Below, in pieces: positions 35,623-43,475 of a stretch of 64,000 nucleotides of DNA. Under the pieces are notes generated by a model that was given only the letters and a program-made list of their open reading frames with translations, had not been told where the DNA came from and did not search any database. This DNA is from Rikenellaceae bacterium (GTDB lineage: Bacteria; Bacteroidota; Bacteroidia; Bacteroidales; Rikenellaceae): positions 1 to 64,000 of the forward strand of contig JAFTOX010000024.1 in assembly GCA_017463585.1 (NCBI GenBank), read 5' to 3'. The translations under genes were made by a program, and so were the position numbers. Every line of letters begins with the position of its first letter. Position 1 is the first letter of the stretch.

Positions 35623-36648
35623 ATGAGAAGATTGATTATTGCAGCGCTTGCCTTAGTGGCGGGTGTCGTGTGGAGCCACAATGCGCAGGCTCAGATTTTG
35701 GGCGACTCGCTCGTTCAGGTTATCGCTTATTGGGAGAAAGATTTAGTATTGCACTACCGCGTTGTCGAAACCGAAGTCGTAATCGAGAATGGCGATTCGA
35801 CCGTTGTCAATACCAACTCGTCGCTGATGACCGTTAAGGTTGTCGATGCTGACGCGACGGGCTACACGCTTGAAGTTGAAACCAATGTCCTTGCAATGGC
35901 TGACGAGGAAGAACTGGAATTAACCAAGAGCGTCGTAAAGAAATTCGGCAAAAAGGCCAACGCCCTTAAGCTCCGCACCGACGAATTTGGTGCATTCGCA
36001 AGTGTAGTTGCAACCCCGAAAGATGAAAAACTGCATAAGGATATGGTGGATTATATCGCCGACGTGATGTGGAAGAAGTTCATCACCGAAGATCCTGAAT
36101 TTGCAGATGAGGTTGACGAAAAGGATTTCAAAGAGCTGTTGGTTCAATCATCGGGCACGCTCGAACAGGCGATATATAAGGAGGATATTATGAAATTGTT
36201 GGGCTTCTTCGGCAATCAGTTCAGCCTCAAAGAGCCGTTCATTTTCAACCTCCAAACGCCCTCGCTGATCACTCAAACCCCTATGCCCGCAAATTCGACA
36301 ATCGAGGCAAAGGTGATTGACGCAGAGAACAACGTCTATGCTCTGTTCCAAACCACCGTTACCGACACGCAAGCGGCCCTGAAAGAGGCGACTGAACTGT
36401 TAGCCGATATAGCAAAGAATGAGCAGACGGCTGAGGCGATTGAGCAGGTTCCGCAGATGCTCGAAGATGAGGCTCTATTGGTCGAGGACACACATTTGAT
36501 GATCATACAAGCCGATTTTGGAGTGCCTCTCCGATACAACGGACGACGAGTATTTCTCGCCAATGGCTCCGGAAAATGCTACGAGATGGAGATCCTTTTT
36601 ATCCCCGAAGATGAGGCGAAGGAGTTGCGCAAACAGGCTCTCTTCTAA
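35623..36648 (+). CDS. Secreted protein of unknown function
   Basis: The 341-residue protein (start MRRLIIAALALV) has a signal peptide ending NAQAQ. The body is rich in acidic residues and strand-forming segments (LVLHYRVVETEVVIENGDS, SLMTVKVVDADATGYTLEVET), and lacks recognisable catalytic motifs. It may be a periplasmic or surface beta-rich protein. Its promoter carries a poly-G tract, so its expression may vary between cells. Confidence 0.75.
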   Translation: MRRLIIAALALVAGVVWSHNAQAQILGDSLVQVIAYWEKDLVLHYRVVETEVVIENGDSTVVNTNSSLMTVKVVDADATGYTLEVETNVLAMADEEELELTKSVVKKFGKKANALKLRTDEFGAFASVVATPKDEKLHKDMVDYIADVMWKKFITEDPEFADEVDEKDFKELLVQSSGTLEQAIYKEDIMKLLGFFGNQFSLKEPFIFNLQTPSLITQTPMPANSTIEAKVIDAENNVYALFQTTVTDTQAALKEATELLADIAKNEQTAEAIEQVPQMLEDEALLVEDTHLMIIQADFGVPLRYNGRRVFLANGSGKCYEMEILFIPEDEAKELRKQALF

Positions 36649-36680
36649 TCGCACCTCGCTCGTTCACAAATTCAACGCTC

Positions 36681-36714
36681 GCACCATAGGCACGGTGCGG
36701 GCGTTTTGTTTGGT
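36681..36714 (+). terminator. Terminator before the MATE gene
   Basis: CGCACC/GGTGCG stem followed by GGGCGTTTTGTTT. Moderately strong. Confidence 0.55.
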
Positions 36715-36720
36715 CATATC

Positions 36721-36751
36721 TTTGCCGAGTAGCATTCTTTTCGTACCTTTG
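36721..36751 (+). promoter_or_regulatory. MATE gene promoter
   Basis: TTTG (36721-36724), 19 bp, TACCTTTG (36744-36751). This is a full consensus Bacteroidota promoter, 24 bp before the ATG. Confidence 0.75.
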
Positions 36752-36775
36752 CAACCCCAAAAAACGACAAAAACA

Positions 36776-38143
36776 ATGACTCATAAATTCTCGATATATC
36801 GACCTCACTATGGCTCTCTGCTGCGCTTGGCGGCCCCCGTGGTGCTCTCGCAGCTGGGTCAAGTGGTGGTGCAGTTTGCCGACAGCGCAATGGTCGGACG
36901 CCTCGGCGCGCTGCCACTCGCTGCGACCGCTTTCGGAGGTAGTGTTGCCTTCGTTCTGTTCATTTTCGGTATCGGCATTTCGCTCGGACTGACCCCCATC
37001 ATCGGTGCGCTCTACGCCCGTGGCGAACGCCGCGAAATGGCAGCCAACCTGCGCAATGCCGTTGTGCTCTATACGCTTATGGGCGTGATTATCACCGCAC
37101 TGCAATTAGCGTTCGTGCCGTTGATGTATCGACTCGGGCAGCCCGTCGAGGTGGTCGATATGGCACTGCCCTACTACCGCTATATGGCGTGGGGAATGAT
37201 CCCCGTAATGTTGTACGGAGCCTTCAAGCAGTTCCTCGAAGGCGTGGGCAATACCACCACCGCAATGGTCATCGTGATCGTCTGCAACGCACTGAATATC
37301 TTTCTGAATTGGGTCTTCATCTATGGCAATTTAGGTGCGCCCGAGATGGGTGCTGCGGGTGCAGGTCTGGCGACCTTCGTGTCGCGCGTGGGTATGCCAA
37401 TTTTGATGATCGGCTACTTCGCTGTGAGCCGTAGCGTGCGCCCCTACATCGCGCTGATGCGACAGACACGACTGCAATGGCGACGCTTTGGTCATCTGTT
37501 GAAGATCGGTATGCCTATCGCAACGCAGATGACCCTCGAAAGTTCGGCCTTCGTGCTGTCGGGCATTATGATAGGCTGGTTTGGCACGGTGGCAATCGCT
37601 GCAAATCAGATCACTACGACACTCTCGAACGCAGCATTTATGATCTGCATCGGCATCAGTTCAGCCGCCACAATCCGCGTCAGCCACGCCTACGGAGTAC
37701 GCCATTGGGACGAGCTGCGAATGTCGGCCAACTCGGCATACCACATCGGTCTGTGCTGGAATCTGTTTGCGGCGACGATGTTCATCGTGTTGCGCCACCA
37801 GCTGCCCCGAATCTTCACGCCCGATGAGGCGGTTGTGGAGCTGACCTCGGCATTGTTGATCTTCTCGGCGATGTTTCAAGTGGTCGATTGTATTCAGGCA
37901 ATCTCGATCGGTATCCTGCGCGGAATGAAGGATGTGAATGCGACGATGGGTATCGCCTTTCTTTCATACATCGTTGTCAATTTGCCGATCGGCTATCTGT
38001 TCGCCTTCCCGCTCGGAATGGGTCCTGAGGGCGTTTGGTTAGGCTACGTATTCGGGTTGGGATTGGCTGCTCTGCTGCTCAACCGCCGCTACCGCCACAG
38101 CCTGCAACGACTCTCAAAAAGTGGCGGACCGGAGATTTTGTAG
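36776..38143 (+). CDS. MATE-family multidrug/cation efflux transporter
   Basis: The 455-residue protein has about 12 membrane helices in two halves. The MATE signature parts LRLAAPVVLSQLGQVVVQFADSAMVGRLG and LKIGMPIATQMTLESSAFVLSGIMIGWFG start the two halves. MATE proteins export cationic drugs or metabolites using Na+ or H+ gradients. The start at 36776 follows the promoter directly; the long upstream open frame overlaps the previous gene and is not used. Confidence 0.93.
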   Translation: MTHKFSIYRPHYGSLLRLAAPVVLSQLGQVVVQFADSAMVGRLGALPLAATAFGGSVAFVLFIFGIGISLGLTPIIGALYARGERREMAANLRNAVVLYTLMGVIITALQLAFVPLMYRLGQPVEVVDMALPYYRYMAWGMIPVMLYGAFKQFLEGVGNTTTAMVIVIVCNALNIFLNWVFIYGNLGAPEMGAAGAGLATFVSRVGMPILMIGYFAVSRSVRPYIALMRQTRLQWRRFGHLLKIGMPIATQMTLESSAFVLSGIMIGWFGTVAIAANQITTTLSNAAFMICIGISSAATIRVSHAYGVRHWDELRMSANSAYHIGLCWNLFAATMFIVLRHQLPRIFTPDEAVVELTSALLIFSAMFQVVDCIQAISIGILRGMKDVNATMGIAFLSYIVVNLPIGYLFAFPLGMGPEGVWLGYVFGLGLAALLLNRRYRHSLQRLSKSGGPEIL

Positions 38144-38174
38144 GCGCGAGATTTGTCAGCCCAAGAAAAATTCG

Positions 38175-38182
38175 TATCTTTG
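38175..38182 (+). promoter_or_regulatory. -7 element for the tandem secreted paralogues
   Basis: TATCTTTG, 17 bp before the first start codon. Confidence 0.55.
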
Positions 38183-38199
38183 TCTAAATTGATTTAGAT

Positions 38200-38718
38200 A
38201 TGAAGAAGTTGATTTTCTTTGTATTACTACTAATCTCAATAGCAGGCAGATCGTCTGCTCAGGGGCCGATTGTCCTGACCGATTACCGACCATTGGCGGA
38301 GTTCGGAACAGACACTCTTGCGTATGTGCAGAACAATTGGGGGATTCACAGCAAAAGTACACAACGTTACCACGGTAAAACATTTGGCGACTTCTTCAAC
38401 GACTATGAGTTGCCAATCATTGACATAGACTTCCAAATGGATAGCGATAATAGTCGATTAGTATACGTTGGTTTTTACTTTCGCTCGCTCGAACACATTA
38501 AAAGACACAGTCTGTATTTAGGCGATTATTGCGTAGGGGTCCAAATAAAATGGCCAGAATGGGGTGGCGAAGATCCTGCCCCAACTTATACGGAGCTCGC
38601 ACCCATATTCAACGGTAAAGACCCTCAAAATCAGAGCTTTCCGTGGCGCGAGGAGTATCGAGAGCTAATGAAGGATTGGTTGATTCAGGATGTACTATAT
38701 CAAGGCAAATGGTGGTAG
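38200..38718 (+). CDS. Secreted protein, tandem paralogue 1
   Basis: The 172-residue protein has a signal peptide ending RSSAQ. The mature part shares motifs with the next gene: DYRPLAEFGTDTLAYVQNNW, KTFGDFFNDYELPIIDIDF and FPWREEYRELMKDW near the end. The family is unknown. Base composition is more AT-rich than that of the surrounding genes. The next paralogue starts 16 bp after the stop, so both are on one transcript. Confidence 0.75.
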   Translation: MKKLIFFVLLLISIAGRSSAQGPIVLTDYRPLAEFGTDTLAYVQNNWGIHSKSTQRYHGKTFGDFFNDYELPIIDIDFQMDSDNSRLVYVGFYFRSLEHIKRHSLYLGDYCVGVQIKWPEWGGEDPAPTYTELAPIFNGKDPQNQSFPWREEYRELMKDWLIQDVLYQGKWW

Positions 38719-38734
38719 ATGGATGTATAACAAA

Positions 38735-39250
38735 ATGAAACGATTACTATTAATTTTCTTCATCATTATAGCACTTTCAAATACTCTAAGTGCTCAAAAT
38801 TTTGTGCCTAAAAATTATCGCTCTCTCAGCGAGTGCGGGCAGGATACCATTGCCTATTTGAAACATAATTGGGGAATAGGTACAGGTTTTCGATTTTATG
38901 AAAGAACGATTGGCGATTTCTTTGATTTCTATGATCTTCCAATAGTGGACATATTGCTTCGTTTAGGAGGCAACGAAAGACTTGTTACCGTAAGATTTTT
39001 CTTTGAGCCCGCCGAAAAGGAGTTCTCGAATCCCAAAAACTATAACAAATATCACGTATGCTTGGAGTTAGAGAGAGGAGATAATGCCGAGGATCAGCGT
39101 CCAAGCAAGCAGATGTTAGACCCGATATTCAAAGGATTAAAACCTTATACCAACGTCGTATATCCGTGGCGCGAGGAGTATCGAGAGTTGATGAAGGATT
39201 GGGTGCTCGAAGATGTGCAATATAATTACGGAATTTTTGGCTCTGAGTGA
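38735..39250 (+). CDS. Secreted protein, tandem paralogue 2
   Basis: From ATG 38735 the protein has 171 residues and a signal peptide ending NTLSAQ; ATG 38723 is an alternative. It aligns with paralogue 1 in NYRSLSECGQDTIAYLKHNW, TIGDFFDFYDLPIVDI and YPWREEYRELMKDW. The last block is almost identical in DNA as well (about 38642-38680 versus 39164-39202), while the rest has diverged. The function is unknown. Confidence 0.75.
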   Translation: MKRLLLIFFIIIALSNTLSAQNFVPKNYRSLSECGQDTIAYLKHNWGIGTGFRFYERTIGDFFDFYDLPIVDILLRLGGNERLVTVRFFFEPAEKEFSNPKNYNKYHVCLELERGDNAEDQRPSKQMLDPIFKGLKPYTNVVYPWREEYRELMKDWVLEDVQYNYGIFGSE

Positions 39251-39254
39251 TTAT

Positions 39255-39289
39255 TTTGGTTGAGATATTCGTATTTTTTCGTACCTTTG
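39255..39289 (+). promoter_or_regulatory. ricT-gldH-trmB promoter
   Basis: TTTG (39255-39258), 23 bp, TACCTTTG (39282-39289), 30 bp before the ricT start. Confidence 0.6.
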
Positions 39290-39319
39290 TGCGAATATGA
39301 GTTAAAGTAACCTCAACCA

Positions 39320-40876
39320 ATGGAAGATAAAATACAACATAGCGCAGAGTGCTCGACCCCCGAAATGGGTCGTGGCTGCTCGTTCTGCAACTGCACTAAC
39401 GAGTGCTCGGCAACCCCGCACGAGGGTTGCTACAAGCTCCATTCGAGCGATTGGTTGGAGCAATTCCCCAATAACCTACCCGACGACATCGTCGAGGTGC
39501 GTTTCAAAAATACTCGCCGTAGCTTCTACCGCAATGTCAATAATCTGCCCCTCAAACGTGGCGACATCGTAGCCGTCGAGGCATCACCCGGACACGACAT
39601 CGGTATCGTTTCGCTCACGGGCGATATGGTGGCACGTCAGATGTTCCGTATCGGCTTTACACCGATGGGTGGCGAGTTCAAGAAGATCTATCGCAAGGCC
39701 AAGCCCTACGACATCGAGAAGTGGCAGGAGGCCATCGCCCTCGAACACGACACGATGATCCGTTCGCGCCAGATCGCTGCCGAGATGGGTCTGAATATGA
39801 AGATCGGCGACGTTGAGTATCAGGGCGATAAGATCAAGGCTATCTTCTACTACATCGCTGACGAGCGCGTCGATTTCCGCGAGCTGATCAAGGTTTTTGC
39901 CGAGCAGTTCCGTATCCGCGTCGAGATGAAGCAGATCGGTGCGCGCCAGGAGGCGGGTCGCATTGGCGGTCTGGGCGCTTGCGGTCGTGAACTGTGCTGC
40001 GCGTCGTGGATTCCCTCGTTCTCGTCGGTTACCACCAATGCCGCACGTGTGCAGGAGATCTCGCTCAATCCGCAAAAGCTTGCAGGTCAGTGCAGTAAGT
40101 TGAAGTGTTGCTTGGTCTATGAGTACGATTCGTACTCGGACGCACGCCGTGAGTTCCCGCGTGTGAAGGAGCCGCTGCAAGCGATGGACGGCGAGTATTT
40201 CTTGGTCAAGAGCGACATCTTGGCACGCACGATGAGTTTCAGCAGCGCACCCAACTCACTGACCAATCTGATCACTCTGCCCATCGAGCGTGTGCGCGAG
40301 ATCATTGCGCTCAATCGTCGTGGCGTGAAGGTCGATACGCTACTCAGCGAGGAGCTCAACACAATCGAATATGAGCCTGATTATGTGAATGTTATCGGCG
40401 AGGATAGCATCACCCGTTTCGATAAGAGCAAGAAGCGTCGTGGCGGTCGCAACCGCAATCGCAACGACCGTGACAAAGCGCCCAAGCAGACCGCCGAACA
40501 ATCGCAGGAACAGCCACAAGAGCAGTCGGGCGAGCAACCTCAGGAGGAGCGTCGCGCCAACCGCGAGCCGCGTCGTGAGGGAGGTCGCGAAAGTCGCAAC
40601 AATCGCCAGCGCGATCGTCGTCAGCCACGCGAAAAACAGGCGACCGAACAGGCACAACGCATTGAAAATCAAGAGCAACCCGAACGCACCGAGAACAACA
40701 ACGAGCGACAGAACAATGGCGAACGCAACTCGAATGGCGAGCGTCGCAACCATCGCGGAGGTCGCAACCACCGCAACAACCATCGTCCTCGTCGTGAGGG
40801 CGGTGAGCGCAACGGAGAGCACAACAGCAATCACAGCGAGCGCCGAACAGAGGGTGCTGCACCCAAACAGGAATAG
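39320..40876 (+). CDS. ricT: RicT-like PSP1-domain protein with long disordered tail
   Basis: The 518-residue protein starts with a Cys-rich part (MGRGCSFCNCTNEC) that could help bind an Fe-S cluster. A PSP1 domain follows, containing GRIGGLGACGRELCCASW and KLAGQCSKLKCCLVYEY. The last 130 or so residues are low complexity, rich in Arg, Asn, Gln and Glu (RGGRNRNRNDR), and probably disordered and RNA-binding. RicT (YaaT) with RicA/RicF aids mRNA processing in Bacillus. In Bacteroidota only the PSP1 protein is usually seen, next to gldH. gldH follows after 6 bp. Confidence 0.88.
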   Translation: MEDKIQHSAECSTPEMGRGCSFCNCTNECSATPHEGCYKLHSSDWLEQFPNNLPDDIVEVRFKNTRRSFYRNVNNLPLKRGDIVAVEASPGHDIGIVSLTGDMVARQMFRIGFTPMGGEFKKIYRKAKPYDIEKWQEAIALEHDTMIRSRQIAAEMGLNMKIGDVEYQGDKIKAIFYYIADERVDFRELIKVFAEQFRIRVEMKQIGARQEAGRIGGLGACGRELCCASWIPSFSSVTTNAARVQEISLNPQKLAGQCSKLKCCLVYEYDSYSDARREFPRVKEPLQAMDGEYFLVKSDILARTMSFSSAPNSLTNLITLPIERVREIIALNRRGVKVDTLLSEELNTIEYEPDYVNVIGEDSITRFDKSKKRRGGRNRNRNDRDKAPKQTAEQSQEQPQEQSGEQPQEERRANREPRREGGRESRNNRQRDRRQPREKQATEQAQRIENQEQPERTENNNERQNNGERNSNGERRNHRGGRNHRNNHRPRREGGERNGEHNSNHSERRTEGAAPKQE

Positions 40877-40882
40877 CGAGCG

Positions 40883-41323
40883 ATGTGGCGTAAGGTGTTG
40901 ATAATCATAATGGCAGCCCTTATGGTCGGCTGTATTGCCGAGATTGATTCGGTGGCTACGAGTGTCGATCCTGCGGGGTGGTATAGTGGTCAGCCCAAGT
41001 CGCTCGCCTTCACCAACGATGACACCACCGCGCTCAACACGATGAGTCTGATCGTCAAGTATGACAAGCGATTGACAAACAATAGCTTGCGACTGAACGT
41101 AACGGTCATTACGCCCGATTCGCTGACGCTGACCGAGGAGGTCAAGGTTGCCGTTCCGATGCGTCGCGGCGATGTGAGCCGTTCGACCATTGCCGTCGAG
41201 CCGTTTCGTCGCCACGCACACCTCGCCCGAACGGGAATTTATCGTTTCGAGATCGAGCCCACGCACCCGATTTTCGGACTGACAGGCATCGGTATCGAGA
41301 TCAAAAATGAAGAACAAGATTAA
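40883..41323 (+). CDS. gldH: GldH-like lipoprotein
   Basis: The 146-residue protein has a lipoprotein signal (LMVGCIAEID). The mature part has the GldH pattern of a small beta-sandwich ending with THPIFGLTGIGIEIKNEE. GldH is required for gliding in Flavobacterium, but homologues are widespread in non-gliding Bacteroidales. No other gliding gene is nearby, so a general envelope role is likelier here. It is flanked closely by ricT (6 bp) and trmB (9 bp). Confidence 0.88.
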   Translation: MWRKVLIIIMAALMVGCIAEIDSVATSVDPAGWYSGQPKSLAFTNDDTTALNTMSLIVKYDKRLTNNSLRLNVTVITPDSLTLTEEVKVAVPMRRGDVSRSTIAVEPFRRHAHLARTGIYRFEIEPTHPIFGLTGIGIEIKNEEQD

Positions 41324-41332
41324 ACCGCAAAA

Positions 41333-42052
41333 ATGGGAAAAGATAAACTGAGGCGTTTTGCCGAAAACCTGACATTCAAGAACTTCGTTCAACCCGAGTT
41401 CGAAGAGATATTCCACCGCGACCACCCTTTGAAGGGGCGCTGGCGCGAGGATTTCTTCCATAACGACAACCCGATTGTGCTCGAATTGGGGTGTGGCCGT
41501 GGCGAGTACACCGTCGCTCTGGCGGCAAAATTCCCCGATCGCAATTTCATCGGTATCGACATCAAGGGTGCGCGTATGTGGCGCGGAGCAAAGACCGCAA
41601 CCGAAAACGAGATGCCCAATGTGGGTTTCCTGCGCACACGCATCGAGTTCATCAACTCGTTCTTTGCCGAGGGCGAGGTGGACGAAATTTGGGTAACGTT
41701 CCCCGATCCGCAGCTGCGTAAAGCACGCATTAAGAAGCGTTTGACGGGCCCGTTGTTCCTCGGCTATTACAGCCAATTCCTCAAAGAGGGCGCAGCCGTA
41801 AATCTCAAAACCGACTCGCAACATCTGCACCTCTACACACGCGCTGTGGCCGAACACAACGCTCTACCGATTGAGGTGTGCGACAACGACATCTATGGCC
41901 ACGGAACGGCCGACGAGGTGCTCTCGATCAAGACCGCTTACGAGACCCGTTTCCTCAGCGAGGGTCTGCCGATCACCTATCTGCGTTTCTCGCTCGGCAA
42001 CCGCAAAACGTTCGAGGCTCCCGAGTTTGCTCCCGACGAGGAGTTGAGCTAA
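41333..42052 (+). CDS. trmB: tRNA (guanine-46-N7)-methyltransferase
   Basis: The 239-residue protein has the SAM site VLELGCGRGEYTVALA, FIGIDIKGARMW and the TrmB catalytic motif VTFPDPQLRKARIKKRLTG. TrmB makes m7G46 in the variable loop of tRNAs. It is the last gene of the ricT-gldH-trmB operon and is followed by a strong terminator. Confidence 0.95.
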   Translation: MGKDKLRRFAENLTFKNFVQPEFEEIFHRDHPLKGRWREDFFHNDNPIVLELGCGRGEYTVALAAKFPDRNFIGIDIKGARMWRGAKTATENEMPNVGFLRTRIEFINSFFAEGEVDEIWVTFPDPQLRKARIKKRLTGPLFLGYYSQFLKEGAAVNLKTDSQHLHLYTRAVAEHNALPIEVCDNDIYGHGTADEVLSIKTAYETRFLSEGLPITYLRFSLGNRKTFEAPEFAPDEELS

Positions 42053-42076
42053 ACGAGGTGTCGATCCACAAAAAAC

Positions 42077-42113
42077 AGCCTACCCTGCCACGACGGCAAG
42101 GTAGGCTATTTTA
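42077..42113. terminator. Bidirectional terminator between trmB and aspartate kinase
   Basis: AGCCTACCCTGCC (42077-42089) pairs with GGCAAGGTAGGCT (42095-42107); A- and T-rich on either side. Confidence 0.85.
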
Positions 42114-42128
42114 TTATAATCCAATTCC

Positions 42129-43385
42129 TTATTGCTTCTTACGAACGATTCGCAGCGTGGTCTGCGTGCGTTGCGAAATATAGACATTGGGCTGCTCGAC
42201 AAAGCGCGCAAGCATTGCCTCCTCGTAACCACGAATCGTCAGCAACTCCATATCCTCGATACACATCACATCGTAACCCTCGGCACGCAGTTCCGCCACC
42301 GCCTCGTCCAGACGCCACGAACGGTCAATACACAGGCTCAGATTGACCGCCGAGTTGTGGATCAGATTGGTGCGGATACGATGGCGATCGAGCAGACCGA
42401 AAATATCGGCAAAACGCTCCTCGATAATAAACGAGAGGTCGCGCGCACGCACCGTAACCAGCACCTGATTGTGCTTGACGATCAAGATCGGCACATCGAT
42501 ACGACGTGTCGTGCGACGAATCACCGTACCCGGCTTACGTCGGTCGCCAAACGGACGAACATACAAAGGTATATTCTTGTTTTGCAGCGGTTTGACCGTC
42601 TTGGGGTGAATAATCGACGCGCCACTATACGATAGCTCGATTGCGTTCAAGTAGCTCATCTCTTCGATATGGCGCGCGTCGGGAAAGATTCGCGGATCGG
42701 CATTGAGAACGCCATCGACATCTTTCCACACCGACATACTCTCAGCGTTCAGGATATTAGCCACACCCGCTGCCGAGTAGTCCGAACCTTCGCGACCGAG
42801 TGTCGAGGTCTTACCCGACGGAGTCGAGCCGATAAATCCCTGACCAATAAACAGTTTCGCGCCATCGCCCGACACAGCCTCACGCAGTGGAGCGGTCGAA
42901 GCTTCGAGGTCGATACTTGCGTCCTTATGGCGTTCGTTGGTAACGATACAGCGACGCATATCGACCCAACGGCACGGCACGCCCGACACGTTCAGGAACT
43001 CGGCAATGATCGTGGTCGAGAGCAACTCTCCGTAGCTGACAATGCGGTCGTACCACATCTCGGCATTTTGGACCTCGATTTGAGCCTCCGCAGCGATCTG
43101 TTCCAATTCGGCAAACAGCTGATCGACCGCCTCCAAACGGTCGGTTGTACGCAACAGTTCGCTGATCATCTGGCGGTGGTAACTCCTGAGTGCCGTGATA
43201 TGCTCCATCGACAGGGGGCGATCACCCGTTTGCACACCCTCAAAAACACGTTCGAGAGCGTTGGTGGTCTTACCCATTGCCGACACGATGACGAACAACT
43301 CGCGCTCGTCCTTCACAATGGCACGCAGATTACGGACACCGTCAGCCGTCGAGACCGAAGCTCCGCCGAATTTGTAAACTTTCAC
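42129..43385 (-). CDS. lysC: Aspartate kinase
   Basis: The 418-residue monofunctional enzyme phosphorylates aspartate, the first step to lysine, threonine and methionine. It has KFGGASVSTADGVRNL at the start, FIGSTPSGKTSTLGREGSDYSAAG for substrate binding and DGVLNADPRIFPDA. A C-terminal ACT region (VLVTVRARDLSFIIEE) may sense amino acids. No homoserine dehydrogenase domain is present. The S9 peptidase gene lies 90 bp upstream on the same strand, across AT-rich repeats. Confidence 0.93.
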   Translation of the reverse strand: MKVYKFGGASVSTADGVRNLRAIVKDERELFVIVSAMGKTTNALERVFEGVQTGDRPLSMEHITALRSYHRQMISELLRTTDRLEAVDQLFAELEQIAAEAQIEVQNAEMWYDRIVSYGELLSTTIIAEFLNVSGVPCRWVDMRRCIVTNERHKDASIDLEASTAPLREAVSGDGAKLFIGQGFIGSTPSGKTSTLGREGSDYSAAGVANILNAESMSVWKDVDGVLNADPRIFPDARHIEEMSYLNAIELSYSGASIIHPKTVKPLQNKNIPLYVRPFGDRRKPGTVIRRTTRRIDVPILIVKHNQVLVTVRARDLSFIIEERFADIFGLLDRHRIRTNLIHNSAVNLSLCIDRSWRLDEAVAELRAEGYDVMCIEDMELLTIRGYEEAMLARFVEQPNVYISQRTQTTLRIVRKKQ

Positions 43386-43420
43386 CTCTGAAAAATGCTT
43401 TAATTTATCGGTTCAACAAA

Positions 43421-43458
43421 ATCTTGAATTTTGAATCTCGAATTTTGAATCTCGAATC
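43421..43458. repeat. ATTTTGAAT iterons
   Basis: AT-rich words (CTTGAATTTTGAATCTCGAATTTTGAAT in pieces) of the same family as 7857-7968 and 31890, here alone between the S9 peptidase and aspartate kinase genes. Confidence 0.6.
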
Positions 43459-43475
43459 CTCCGTTGTCGCTTGGA

